From NCBI RefSeq assembly GCF_934643405.1, contig NZ_CAKUCL010000013.1:1-54561 (forward strand): a stretch of DNA of 54,561 nucleotides, written 5' to 3'. The notes under the pieces were generated by a model. The model had not been told where the DNA came from. It saw only the letters and a program-made list of their open reading frames with translations, and ran no database searches. The stretch is from an uncultured Actinoplanes sp. Its GTDB lineage: Bacteria > Actinomycetota > Actinomycetes > Mycobacteriales > Micromonosporaceae. The position numbers were made by a program, and so were the translations under genes. This document shows positions 16,776 through 24,670 of the stretch, piece after piece. Position 1 is the stretch's first letter. Every line of letters begins with the position of its first letter.

Positions 16776-17629
16776 GTGGCTGCCCGCAGGTGCCGGTCGA
16801 GGAAGCCGACCAGCGTGCGGGTCAGCGCGACGCGGTGATCGGAGAGCGCGTGATCGGCCGGGAAGACCTGCTGTTCCAGCCGGAGAATCGGATACGCGCG
16901 GTAGGCGTCGACCAGCGGCCGGTGGTACACCTCGGCCGGGGTGACCGGGTCGCGGCTGGTCCCGATCAGCAGCACGGCCCGATCCGCCAGCTTCGGCGCG
17001 AGATCTGCCAGCCGCCAGGCCGGCCCGGCCGCTTCCATCTCGGCGACCAGGGCCTCCCCGCTCGTGCCGCGCAGCGCAAGCAGTTCACCGTCCCACGCCT
17101 CGACGTAGCGCGCCCGGGCGGCAGCATCGCCGGCGATGGCTGCGGACGCCGCCCCGAAGTCGAACGCCGACACCGAGGCGACCGCCCGCACCGCCGGGTC
17201 GTCCGCCGCGGTCATCAAGGCCGCGAACCCGCCGGCGCTGTGTCCCACCACGGCCAGCCGGCCCGGGTCGAGCCGATGGTGGGCGGCCATGGCGCCCTCC
17301 CGCACCGCGGCCACCACGCGGGCGGCATCGTCGAGGGTGTTGGCCCACGACCAGCAACCGCCGACACCCCACGAGCCCCGGTAGTGGAAAACCAGCGACG
17401 CGTACCCGGCCCGGCGCAGCGCCTGGGCCAGGTCGAAGTTCCGCTCGTTGCCCGGAAAGCCGTGCAGCAGCACCACGATCGGATGCGGCCCCTCGCCGGC
17501 CGGCCGGTGCAGCACCCCGAGCAACGTCTCGCCGCCGCTGGTGAAGGTCACCGCGGGCGTGCTCGCCGGGATGCCGCCGGGGGCGAACCGGCCGCCGGGC
17601 GGGTCGGTCGTGAGAAATCCGTCCGTCAT
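16772..17629 (-). CDS. Alpha/beta hydrolase (dienelactone-hydrolase/acyl-peptidase-like)
   Basis: A 285-residue protein. ATG 17629 was chosen because AGAGGG sits eight bases upstream, while ATG 17638 is too close to it. Features: PIVVLLHGFPGNERNFD (oxyanion HG region), nucleophile elbow GHSAGG, GTSRDPVTP carrying the acid, and late DHALSDHR with the catalytic His. The first gene of a two-gene operon with an MFS transporter, and divergent from a TetR repressor. The regulator-hydrolase-transporter layout suggests detoxification or use of a small ester or lactone; the substrate is unknown. No signal peptide, so cytosolic. Confidence 0.85.
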   Translation of the reverse strand: MTDGFLTTDPPGGRFAPGGIPASTPAVTFTSGGETLLGVLHRPAGEGPHPIVVLLHGFPGNERNFDLAQALRRAGYASLVFHYRGSWGVGGCWSWANTLDDAARVVAAVREGAMAAHHRLDPGRLAVVGHSAGGFAALMTAADDPAVRAVASVSAFDFGAASAAIAGDAAARARYVEAWDGELLALRGTSGEALVAEMEAAGPAWRLADLAPKLADRAVLLIGTSRDPVTPAEVYHRPLVDAYRAYPILRLEQQVFPADHALSDHRVALTRTLVGFLDRHLRAAT

Positions 17630-17648
17630 GCCATCCACCCTCTAGATA

Positions 17649-17662
17649 GAACCGTCCGGTTC
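17649..17662. promoter_or_regulatory. TetR operator copy 1 (GAACCG-TC-CGGTTC)
   Basis: A perfect inverted repeat, GAACCG (17649-17654), TC, CGGTTC (17657-17662), lies in the gap between the hydrolase-MFS operon and the TetR gene, 20 bp from the hydrolase start. Placement fits repression of the hydrolase operon. Confidence 0.7.
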
Positions 17663-17690
17663 GATGTGGCGCGACGCTATCAGAGGGATC

Positions 17691-17704
17691 GAACCGAGCG
17701 GTAC
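17691..17704. promoter_or_regulatory. TetR operator copy 2 (GAACCG-AG-CGGTAC)
   Basis: An imperfect second copy of the same palindrome (one mismatch), GAACCG 17691-17696, AG, CGGTAC 17699-17704, lies 10 bp before the tetR-type ATG. Centre-to-centre distance from copy 1 is 42 bp, about four helical turns, so both face the same side of the DNA. Confidence 0.65.
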
Positions 17705-17714
17705 CATCTCGGGC

Positions 17715-18329
17715 ATGCCAGTTGCCAAGGGCGCCGCCCTCGACCCCGAGCGAACCCGGGCCGACATGCTGCGAGCCGCCACGGATCTGCTGTACCAGCG
17801 CGGCCTCGACGGCATCGGGGTGGCCGAGCTGTGCACCACGATGGGCGTGTCGAAGGAGACCCTCTACCGCCATTTCCGCTCCAAAGAGGGCCTCGTGCAG
17901 GCCGTCCTCGACGCCCGCAGTGGACGCATCATGGAGTGGGTGCACCGCGCCGTCGAGGCGGCCGGTGACGACCCGCATGCCCAGCTGGCCGCCGTGTTCG
18001 ACGCACTCGCCCAATGGCACGAGGAGCCGGCCTTCCGCGGCTGCGCCATCCTCAACGCCGCCACCCAGCAGCACGAGGGGCCGGCCCGGCTGACGGCACA
18101 CCGGCATCTCGACCGTCAGCTCGAGGTTCTCGCCGGCATAGCCCGCCGCGCGGGCGCACGCGACCCCGCCGCCCTGGCCCGGCAGCTGCTGGCCCTGCGG
18201 GTGGGTGCCACCGTCCTGGCGGATCTGCACGCCGATGCCGAGGCGGCCGCGCTGGCCAAGCAGGCGGCTCTCGCTCTGCTCAGTGCGGCCGCGAACCCCG
18301 CGGGCGGTAGCGGTTCCGCCACCGCTTAG
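17715..18329 (+). CDS. TetR-family transcriptional regulator
   Basis: A 204-residue repressor. Residues 11-58 form the TetR HTH: RTRADMLRAATDLLYQRGLDGIGVAELCTTMGVSKETLYRHFRSKEGLV. The C-terminal ligand-binding part is helical, with QWHEEPAFRGCAILNAA, a motif seen in the TetR group that regulates hydrolase or oxidoreductase genes. ATG 17715 follows the second operator copy directly. Divergent orientation and two palindromes indicate control of itself and of the hydrolase-MFS operon. Confidence 0.88.
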   Translation: MPVAKGAALDPERTRADMLRAATDLLYQRGLDGIGVAELCTTMGVSKETLYRHFRSKEGLVQAVLDARSGRIMEWVHRAVEAAGDDPHAQLAAVFDALAQWHEEPAFRGCAILNAATQQHEGPARLTAHRHLDRQLEVLAGIARRAGARDPAALARQLLALRVGATVLADLHADAEAAALAKQAALALLSAAANPAGGSGSATA

Positions 18330-18346
18330 CGTCGCGTGCGGCGACG
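18330..18346. terminator. Small hairpin between convergent genes
   Basis: CGTCGC (18330-18335), loop GTGCG, GCGACG (18341-18346) fills most of the 22-bp gap between the TetR gene and the MBL-fold gene. Only six pairs, so its strength is doubtful. Confidence 0.4.
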
Positions 18347-18351
18347 GAGCG

Positions 18352-19065
18352 TCAGCCGAGCATGTTGGGTGGCGGCACCAGGCGCCGGAACGATGCGGCG
18401 GCTCGGGCGATGTCCGCGCCGGCATCGCTCAGCACCGGATCGCCGTGACCGGGCAGCAGCACGTCCACGTCGCGCCGGGCCAGGTCGATCACGGTTTCGG
18501 CGTACCGGTCCAGGCGGCAGTCGTGCAGCGCCTGGACGCTGACCCGGCCGCCGGCGAACAGGCAGTCGCCGCTGAACAACACGGTCCGGCCGGCGATGGA
18601 CGCCAACGCGACGAGGTGGCCGTCGCAGTGACCCGGAGCGGCGACCACCTCTACCCGTAGCCCGCCGGCCGGCAGGACGGCACCGCCGTCGACGACCCGG
18701 TCCACGGTCGCGGCCGGCAGACGGTAATCGGCCGGGTAGACGCCGGCCGCGCGGGCCGCGGCCAGCGACGTACGCTGCTCGTCCGCGACGGCCAGCGCCT
18801 CGGCGGTCTCCCGGCTGGCGATGATGGGCAGGCCGGCCGAGGCCGCGCCGCCGGCGTGGTCGGCGTGATAGTGGGTGACGAAGACGCCGGTCAGCGCCGC
18901 CGGATCGCACACCTGCGCGACAGCGGCCCGCCACGACTGCGCGTGCAGGCCGGTGCCGGCGTCGATGAGCAGGCCGCCGGTGCCGTCCCAGAGCAGGTAG
19001 CAATGGCAGTCCGGGTGGGCGCCGCCGACCCGCCACACGTGCTCCAGGACTCCGACCGCGTCCAT
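18352..19065 (-). CDS. MBL-fold metallo-hydrolase
   Basis: A 237-residue protein with the metallo-beta-lactamase fold motifs in order: LLIDAGTG (first Asp strand), THYHADHAGG (HxHxDH metal site), APGHCDGHLV (third metal His), FSGDCLF (bridging Asp) and LLPGHGDP (last His). It is glyoxalase-II/lactonase-like. The start lies 1 nt after the stop of the GntR regulator gene (TGAGATG), so both are one transcript, and that regulator also faces the sugar operon. It may remove a thioester or lactone by-product of that pathway, but this is inferred from position only. Confidence 0.88.
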   Translation of the reverse strand: MDAVGVLEHVWRVGGAHPDCHCYLLWDGTGGLLIDAGTGLHAQSWRAAVAQVCDPAALTGVFVTHYHADHAGGAASAGLPIIASRETAEALAVADEQRTSLAAARAAGVYPADYRLPAATVDRVVDGGAVLPAGGLRVEVVAAPGHCDGHLVALASIAGRTVLFSGDCLFAGGRVSVQALHDCRLDRYAETVIDLARRDVDVLLPGHGDPVLSDAGADIARAAASFRRLVPPPNMLG

Positions 19066-19066
19066 C

Positions 19067-19777
19067 TCAGGCCCGATGCAGCTCGGACATGACCTCGTAG
19101 CGGTCGAAGCGGTAGCGCGAACGGGATCGGTGCACGGGCCGGCGGTTGGAGTCGCAGAAGACGTCGACGATCTCGAGCGCGGGGGCCCGGTCCGGCAACC
19201 CCAGCAGTTCGGCGTCGCGGGTGGGTGCGGTCACCGCGCGTACCCGGCGGCTTCCGGCCGCGACCACGGTGCCGGCCTTGGCCAGCGCCTCGTGCATCGA
19301 GCCCTCCAGGTCGGCCTCGTCGAGGATGCGCCGGAAGCGCATCGGGAGGTAGGCGACCTCGAGGCACATCGGTTCGTCGTCGGCGAACCTCAGCCGCTCC
19401 ATCCGGATGACCTTGTCGTCCTCGTCGACGCCGAGGTCGGTGGCGACCTCCGGCGGGGCGGCGAGCTCCTCCAACGCGATCACACGACTGTGCGGGAGCA
19501 GGCCGCGGGCGCGCATGTCCTCGGTGAACGAGCTCAGGTTCGGCCCCATCGCGACGGTGGGCCGGCGGACGAACGTCCCGGATCCGGGCACGCGCTCGAC
19601 CCGGCCCTCTGCCGCCAACGTGTCCAGCGCCTGGCGCACGGTCATCCGGCTCACCTGGAACTGGACGGCGAGCTCCTTCTCGGAGGGCAGACGGTCACCC
19701 GCCGGGAGATCACGGCACCGCTCGCGCAGGGTATTCGTGATCGCGAGGTGTTTTGGTGTCGGCATGTCGCCGATCAT
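19067..19777 (-). CDS. GntR/HutC-family regulator with UTRA domain (DasR-like)
   Basis: A 236-residue regulator. The N-terminal winged HTH reads AGDRLPSEKELAVQFQVSRMTVRQALDTLAAEGRVERVPGSGTFV (residues about 26-70). The C-terminal UTRA ligand domain carries RMERLRFADDEPMCLEVAYLP and ends with YRFDRYEV. HutC/DasR-type regulators bind sugar phosphates or similar effectors and release DNA. The two GGTCTAGACC palindromes just upstream match the core of the DasR element, and the divergent gene is a sugar ABC transporter, the classical arrangement. ATG 19777 has GGAG at seven bases. The MBL-fold gene follows in the same transcript. Confidence 0.9.
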   Translation of the reverse strand: MIGDMPTPKHLAITNTLRERCRDLPAGDRLPSEKELAVQFQVSRMTVRQALDTLAAEGRVERVPGSGTFVRRPTVAMGPNLSSFTEDMRARGLLPHSRVIALEELAAPPEVATDLGVDEDDKVIRMERLRFADDEPMCLEVAYLPMRFRRILDEADLEGSMHEALAKAGTVVAAGSRRVRAVTAPTRDAELLGLPDRAPALEIVDVFCDSNRRPVHRSRSRYRFDRYEVMSELHRA

Positions 19778-19804
19778 CCCGTATCTCCGTTTCTCCGGGC
19801 AATT

Positions 19805-19814
19805 GGTCTAGACC
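19805..19814. promoter_or_regulatory. dre-like operator 1 (GGTCTAGACC)
   Basis: A perfect 10-bp palindrome identical to the core of the DasR-responsive element (TGGTCTAGACCA type), here TTGGTCTAGACCTT. It lies 28 bp before the gntR-type start codon and probably serves autoregulation. Confidence 0.85.
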
Positions 19815-19830
19815 TTTTTCGCGCCACGTC

Positions 19831-19859
19831 TTGACCGGTCTAGACCGCAGGGATACGTT
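19831..19859 (+). promoter_or_regulatory. Predicted promoter of the sugar operon (TTGACC-N17-TACGTT)
   Basis: A -35 hexamer TTGACC (19831-19836) and a -10 hexamer TACGTT (19854-19859) are separated by exactly 17 bp, fitting the main sigma factor. The second GGTCTAGACC operator occupies the start of the spacer, ideal for blocking RNA polymerase. Transcription should begin near 19866, leaving a leader of about 77 nt before the lipoprotein ATG. Confidence 0.65.
19837..19846. promoter_or_regulatory. dre-like operator 2 (GGTCTAGACC)
   Basis: Second perfect copy of the same palindrome, 32 bp (about three helical turns) from copy 1, placed immediately after the predicted -35 box of the sugar operon. 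Confidence 0.88.
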
Positions 19860-19942
19860 CCGAAAATATATTCCGCCTCCAACCGACGCGTCCAGCGGGC
19901 CGTCGCGGAAAGGAATGAAAGCCGCGAAAGGAGTAGCAGCTC

Positions 19943-21262
19943 ATGACCCCCGGTAAGCGCCTCCTGGCCGTGGCGGTCACCGCCACGGTAGGCCTCTCCG
20001 CCGCCGCGTGCGGTGGCTCCAGCGGAGCCGCCGGCGGCGACGACAAGACAGTGATCCTCTGGCACATGGAGCAGCCGCCCAACCGGGTGGCCGCGTTCCA
20101 GAAGCTGATCGACAACTACAACGCCACGAACCCGCAGTTCAAGGTCCGGGCGCAGGTCCAGGACTGGAACCAGATCTACACCAAGATCGCCGGGGCCGTG
20201 CAGTCCAAGACCCAGCCCGACATCCTGTTCACCATCCCGGATTTCACCACCTACGTCCGCCCGCTGGGCACGGTCCGGCCGGTCACCTCCCTCGTCGACG
20301 AGCTCGACAAGGCGCACACCTTCAGCGACGCGGCGACCACCCCCTACAAGGACGACAACCAGTACTGGGCCGTCCCGCTCTACGGCATGGTGCAGATGCT
20401 CTGGTACCGCAAGGACATGTTCGCCAAGGCGGGCATCACCACAGCGCCCAAGACGTGGTCCGAAATGCTGGCCGACGCCCAGAAGCTCACCGCCGGCAAG
20501 CAGAAGGGCATCGCCGTGCCGGCGGGCAAGAACCTGGCCACCGACCAGGTGCTCTACAGCCTCATGCTGACCGGCGGGGCGGGCAACTTCTTCAACTCCG
20601 ACGGCTCGGTCAACTTCGACACCCCGGCCACGGTCAAGACCGTCGCCTACTACCGGGACCTGCTCAAGCAGTCCCCCAGCGACAGCGGCAACTACTCGTG
20701 GGGCGAGCCGCAGGCGGCCTTCAACAGCGGTGCCGTGGCGATGGCCATCGAGAAGGGTCAGTACCTCGCACCGTTCGAGTCGGAGTCCGGCCGGCCCGCG
20801 TCCGACCTGGGCTGCGCGCCGATCCCGATCGCCGATGACGGCGGCAAGCCGGGCAGCATCTACTACTCGAACGCCGCCATGGTCATGTCCAACACCGACG
20901 CCAAGGCCGCGGGCGCCGAGGCGTTCCTCAAGTACGTGCTCCAGCCGGAGAACTACGGCGACTTCCTCAACGCCGAGCCCGGCCTGTTCCTGCCGCTGAC
21001 CAAGGACGGCGCCACGGCCGCATCGTGGACCTCCAACGAGGTGATCAAGAAGTATCCGGACTGCGTGAACGCCATGCTCAAGCAGTCCGAGACCGGTGCT
21101 CTCTTCGGCTTCACCAACGGCCAGTACATCGACACGATCGGCAAGATCTCCGGCCAGAACGTTCTGGCTCAGGTCGTGCAGAAGGTGTACAGCAGCGGCG
21201 AATCACCCGAGGCCGCGGTCAAGTGGGGCCAGGAACAGATGCAAGAGTCGGTCGCGAAATGA
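19943..21262 (+). CDS. Carbohydrate ABC transporter substrate-binding lipoprotein
   Basis: A 439-residue family-1 solute-binding protein. Signal peptide with lipobox SAAAC (Cys23), then GGSSGAAGG linker and the binding fold: VILWHMEQPPNRVAAFQKLIDNYN, PDILFTIPDFTTYVRPLGTV, YWAVPLYGMVQMLWYRKDMFAKAG and NSGAVAMAIEKGQY. It is the extracellular receptor of the importer formed with the next two genes. Its stop overlaps the next start by 4 nt (ATGA). Weak GAAAGGAG ribosome site upstream. The gene heads the GntR-controlled operon. No ATPase gene is encoded in the operon, so a shared MsiK-type ATPase from elsewhere is expected, as for many actinomycete sugar importers. Confidence 0.92.
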   Translation: MTPGKRLLAVAVTATVGLSAAACGGSSGAAGGDDKTVILWHMEQPPNRVAAFQKLIDNYNATNPQFKVRAQVQDWNQIYTKIAGAVQSKTQPDILFTIPDFTTYVRPLGTVRPVTSLVDELDKAHTFSDAATTPYKDDNQYWAVPLYGMVQMLWYRKDMFAKAGITTAPKTWSEMLADAQKLTAGKQKGIAVPAGKNLATDQVLYSLMLTGGAGNFFNSDGSVNFDTPATVKTVAYYRDLLKQSPSDSGNYSWGEPQAAFNSGAVAMAIEKGQYLAPFESESGRPASDLGCAPIPIADDGGKPGSIYYSNAAMVMSNTDAKAAGAEAFLKYVLQPENYGDFLNAEPGLFLPLTKDGATAASWTSNEVIKKYPDCVNAMLKQSETGALFGFTNGQYIDTIGKISGQNVLAQVVQKVYSSGESPEAAVKWGQEQMQESVAK

Positions 21263-22173
21263 ACACGCACGGTACGGTCCTCGACGCCGAGCAGGTGGCC
21301 CGCGTCGCGACCGCAGCCTCGCAACGCCGTCGCCGGCCGTGGACGAGTCACCTTCTCGGCTACTCGCTGGTCGCCCCGCTGGTTGTGGTGATCGTCGGGG
21401 TCATCGGCTATCCCCTGGTCAGCACCGTGGTGCTGAGCATGCAGAACCAGGGGGTGATCGGCGGCCCGTCGAGCTTCGCCGGGCTGGACAACTACCGTGA
21501 GGCGCTCGGCAACAGCGCGTTCTGGGCATCGCTCGGGCGCTCCGGCCTCTGGCTGCTGGGCAACCTGGTCGTGCAGACCATCATCGCGTTCCTGGCCGCG
21601 CTCCTGATCGGCGGCCGCGGCCGCTGGGCCAGGGCGTCGCGCACGTGGCTGCTGTTCCCCTGGGTCATCCCCACCGTGGCGGTCGCGGTGATCTGGCAGT
21701 GGCTCACCAACAGCAACTACGGGATCGTCGGCGGCGGCCCGTTCGGTCAGACCGCCCTGGCCATGCCGGCGTTGATCCTGATGAACAGCTGGCACTGGTT
21801 CCCGCTGGGCGCCGTGGTCATCTACGGCGCGTTGCAGACCATCCCGGCCGAGATCTACGAGGCCGCCCGGGTGGACGGGGCGAACGCGTGGCGGATGTTC
21901 TGGACGATCACCTTTCCGCTGCTGCAGCCGGTGTTGTTCGCCCTCGGGCTGGTCGGCTCGCTCTGGTCGTTCAACATCGTGGACTCGATCTACCTGGTCA
22001 CCAAGGGCGGACCGGCGGACAGCACCACGACGGCGCCGGTACTGATCTACAACAAGGCGTTCAGCGAATTCCAGGCGAGCGACGCCGCAGCGATCAGCGT
22101 CATCACCATCGTGCTGCTCGCCGCGGTCGCCTTCTTCTACATCCGGCTCGCTCAGCCGAAGGAGGACCTGTGA
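21259..22173 (+). CDS. Sugar ABC transporter permease, MalF-type
   Basis: A 304-residue protein with six membrane helices and an extended cytosolic N-terminus (MNTHGTVLDAEQVARVATAA). The EAA loop that contacts the ATPase is EIYEAARVDGANAWRMFWTITFP. The fourth helix region FPWVIPTVAVAVIWQWL is typical of the MalF/UgpA group. The start overlaps the binding-protein stop by 4 nt and its own stop overlaps the next permease start by 4 nt. Confidence 0.92.
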   Translation: MNTHGTVLDAEQVARVATAASQRRRRPWTSHLLGYSLVAPLVVVIVGVIGYPLVSTVVLSMQNQGVIGGPSSFAGLDNYREALGNSAFWASLGRSGLWLLGNLVVQTIIAFLAALLIGGRGRWARASRTWLLFPWVIPTVAVAVIWQWLTNSNYGIVGGGPFGQTALAMPALILMNSWHWFPLGAVVIYGALQTIPAEIYEAARVDGANAWRMFWTITFPLLQPVLFALGLVGSLWSFNIVDSIYLVTKGGPADSTTTAPVLIYNKAFSEFQASDAAAISVITIVLLAAVAFFYIRLAQPKEDL

Positions 22174-22985
22174 TCAACCGACTTCCCCGGTGGGCCGCCT
22201 GGGCCGTACTGGTCCTGATCGTGATCGGCCCGTTGTACTGGATCACCGCCTCGTCGTTCAAGGACCGTGAGGAGATCCTGCGCAGCACGCCGACGCTGTT
22301 CCCGGCGCATCCCACACTGGCCAACTTCCGGCAGCTGTTCAGCGCCACGGACTACCCGTCGTACCTGACCAACAGCTTTGTGGCGGCGGTGCTGACCGCG
22401 CTGTTCACGGTGCTGGTGTCGTTCGGGGCGGCGTACGGGCTCTACCGGCTGCGGGTGCCCGGGAGCAACAAGCTGGCCGGGACGATCCTGGTGGCGTACA
22501 TGATCCCGGGCACGCTTCTGCTGGTGCCGCTGTACCAGGCGTTCGCCAAGATGGAGCTGATCGACACCCGCAACGCCCTGGTGATCGTCAACGTGGCCTT
22601 CACCGCCCCGTTCTGCACCTGGCTGCTGCGCGGCTTCTTCTTCGCCATCCCCCGCGACATCGACGAGGCGGCGGCCGTCGACGGCGCCGGCCCGGCGCGC
22701 ACCATGCTGCGCATCGTGTTGCCGCTCGTGGCTCCGGGCATCGCCACGGTCGCCGTCTACGCGTTCGTGTTCTCGTGGACGGAGTTCGTCTTCGCGTCGC
22801 AGCTGATCGTCAGCGACAACCTCAAAACACTGCCGATCGGGCTCAGCGCGATCATGGGCCAGTACACGGTGAACTGGGGCCTGCTGATGGCCGGAGCGGT
22901 CTGCACCGTGATCCCGGCGATCATCCCGTTCCTGTTCGTCGGGCGGTGGTTCGTCGGCGGCCTCACCGCCGGGGCGGTCAAATGA
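22170..22985 (+). CDS. Sugar ABC transporter permease, MalG-type
   Basis: A 271-residue protein with six helices, starting at GTG 22170 behind GGAGG. It opens with WAAWAVLVLIVIGPLYWITASSF and carries the MalG-type EAA loop DIDEAAAVDGAGPARTMLRIVLP. The C-terminal GRWFVGGLTAGAVK is the characteristic MalG tail that inserts into the partner complex (usually G..GLT.GAVKG). The next gene starts 4 nt before its stop. Confidence 0.92.
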   Translation: MINRLPRWAAWAVLVLIVIGPLYWITASSFKDREEILRSTPTLFPAHPTLANFRQLFSATDYPSYLTNSFVAAVLTALFTVLVSFGAAYGLYRLRVPGSNKLAGTILVAYMIPGTLLLVPLYQAFAKMELIDTRNALVIVNVAFTAPFCTWLLRGFFFAIPRDIDEAAAVDGAGPARTMLRIVLPLVAPGIATVAVYAFVFSWTEFVFASQLIVSDNLKTLPIGLSAIMGQYTVNWGLLMAGAVCTVIPAIIPFLFVGRWFVGGLTAGAVK

Positions 22986-23710
22986 CCGCTTCCCTCTATG
23001 CGGCCCGCATCCAGGGCATCTTGGGCGAGGCGTTCGATCAGGAACTTGCTTCGGTACGCCTCGCCGCGGCGCTCGTGGCGGACTCCTGGTCGGCCGGCGG
23101 TGTCCTGCACGTCTTCGGCAGCGGCCATTCGCACATGTTCGCCGAGGAGGCGTTCTACCGGGCCGGGGGCGCGGTACGGATCAATCCGATCCTCAAGCCA
23201 CCGCACATGCTGCACGAAGGTGCCGTGCACAGCACGGTGCTGGAACGGCAGAGCGGCCAGGCCGAGTCCGTGCTCGCCGGCTACCGGCTGGACGGCGACC
23301 GCGACGTGCTCCTGATCGCCTCCAACTCGGGCGCGAACGCGCTCCCGGTGGAGGTCGCTCTCGCGGCCAAGAAGCGCGGACTCGGACTGATCACGATCAC
23401 CTCACGCCGCTACGCCGAAGCGATCGAACGCCCCGGCTCGCGGCTGCACGACATCGCGGACGTGGTCGTCGACAACCACTGCCCGCCCGGCGACGCGCTC
23501 ATCGAACTGGGCCCCGGCCTGCCGGCCGTCGGCCCGTCGTCGACGGTTGTCGGCCTGACCCTGCTCAACGCGATCGTCGTCGAGGCGCTCAGTGTCCAGC
23601 TGCGCCGCGGCGAGACCCCGGAGGTGTTCATGAGCGCGAACATCCCGGGCGCCGCGGAGCACAACGCCGAGTCCGCTCGTCTCATCGCCGAGATCGTCCC
23701 GCACCTGTGA
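22982..23710 (+). CDS. SIS-domain sugar-phosphate-binding protein (COG4821/UPF0309-like)
   Basis: A 242-residue protein with a single SIS domain. The phosphosugar-binding loops are GVLHVFGSGHSHMFAEE (residues about 40-56) and VLLIASNSGANALPVEVALAAKKRG (about 105-130). Overall it resembles the UPF0309 family rather than NagB, GlmS or MurQ. SIS proteins isomerise or cleave phosphorylated amino sugars; FrlB-type deglycases, which split sugar-amino acid phosphates, have the same fold. Encoded between the importer and a TIM-barrel isomerase in the operon, so it likely acts on the kinase product. The precise reaction is unknown. Confidence 0.85.
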   Translation: MTASLYAARIQGILGEAFDQELASVRLAAALVADSWSAGGVLHVFGSGHSHMFAEEAFYRAGGAVRINPILKPPHMLHEGAVHSTVLERQSGQAESVLAGYRLDGDRDVLLIASNSGANALPVEVALAAKKRGLGLITITSRRYAEAIERPGSRLHDIADVVVDNHCPPGDALIELGPGLPAVGPSSTVVGLTLLNAIVVEALSVQLRRGETPEVFMSANIPGAAEHNAESARLIAEIVPHL

Positions 23711-23728
23711 CGGATAGGAGGGTCCACC

Positions 23729-24670
23729 ATGAAGATCAGTCTCGAGGTCTGGCCGAACATGCCGTGGGGGCGACTTGAGGCCGCCGGTCCGGCCTGGAAC
23801 TCCTGGGGCGACAAGCCGGCCGCCTGGTGCGTCGAGCGGACCGCCGAGTACGGCTACGACGGTGTCGACTTCATCTTCGCCAAGCTGCTCGAGGCGCCCA
23901 AGGACGAGTACGACCAGCAGCTCAAGGACGTCAAGGCGGCGGCGGAGCGGTCCGGCATCGACATCGGCTACCTGGGCCACCACACCACGTTCGTCAGCCC
24001 GCGTGAGTTCGATCGCGAGCGCGGCATCGAATCGTTCAAGAAGGCACTCGACGCCGCCTCGGTGCTCGGCGCCAAGAGCGTCTGCACACTGATCGGCGAC
24101 GGCTACTACGACCCACCGCTGAACGTGCTGCTCAGCCGCAAGACCGCCTGGGCGCAATGCCGGGAGGCGATCACCGAGGTGGCCGCGCACGCCGCGACGC
24201 TCGGCCTGAACGTCAGCATCGAACTGCTCCAGGGCACCATCCTCAACCGCGTCGAGCTCATCGAGAAGATGTTCGACGAGGTGGGCGCGAGCAACCTGCG
24301 GATGACGATGGACACCGGTGCGTTCTACGTCGCGGTCAAACCGTTCATGAACGTCAAGGAGGCCGTCCGGCGACTCGCCCCGTACATCGACATCGTGCAG
24401 ATCAAGGATGAGGTGGGGCTGCCCACGATCGTGCACTGCAATCACATCTGGTTCGGCGGCGGACTGGTCGACTTCCGGGAGACCTACGAGTCACTCGCCG
24501 AGATCGGCTTCGACGGGTACGTCAGCGTGGAGTGGGAGGGCTGGCAGGTCGGCGGCAACATCGGCGTCGGCGAGCCGGCCGGTGTCGGACTGGCCGACTT
24601 CGACCGGGTCGCCGAGGAGAGCCTGGAGTACCTGACCGACTTCGGCTTCGTCCCGCGGCGGGCCCGTTGA
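23729..24670 (+). CDS. TIM-barrel sugar phosphate isomerase/epimerase
   Basis: A 313-residue xylose-isomerase-like (AP_endonuc_2) barrel. It starts MKISLEVWPNMPWG after an AGGAGGG ribosome site. Likely metal ligands are the Glu of VSIELLQG, the Asp of MTMDTGAFY, the His of IVHCNHIWFG and the Glu of SVEWEG. IolE/IolI, hydroxypyruvate isomerase and tagatose epimerase share this fold. An 18-bp gap to the SIS gene is the only real spacer in the operon after the leader. The exact substrate is unknown. Confidence 0.85.
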   Translation: MKISLEVWPNMPWGRLEAAGPAWNSWGDKPAAWCVERTAEYGYDGVDFIFAKLLEAPKDEYDQQLKDVKAAAERSGIDIGYLGHHTTFVSPREFDRERGIESFKKALDAASVLGAKSVCTLIGDGYYDPPLNVLLSRKTAWAQCREAITEVAAHAATLGLNVSIELLQGTILNRVELIEKMFDEVGASNLRMTMDTGAFYVAVKPFMNVKEAVRRLAPYIDIVQIKDEVGLPTIVHCNHIWFGGGLVDFRETYESLAEIGFDGYVSVEWEGWQVGGNIGVGEPAGVGLADFDRVAEESLEYLTDFGFVPRRAR

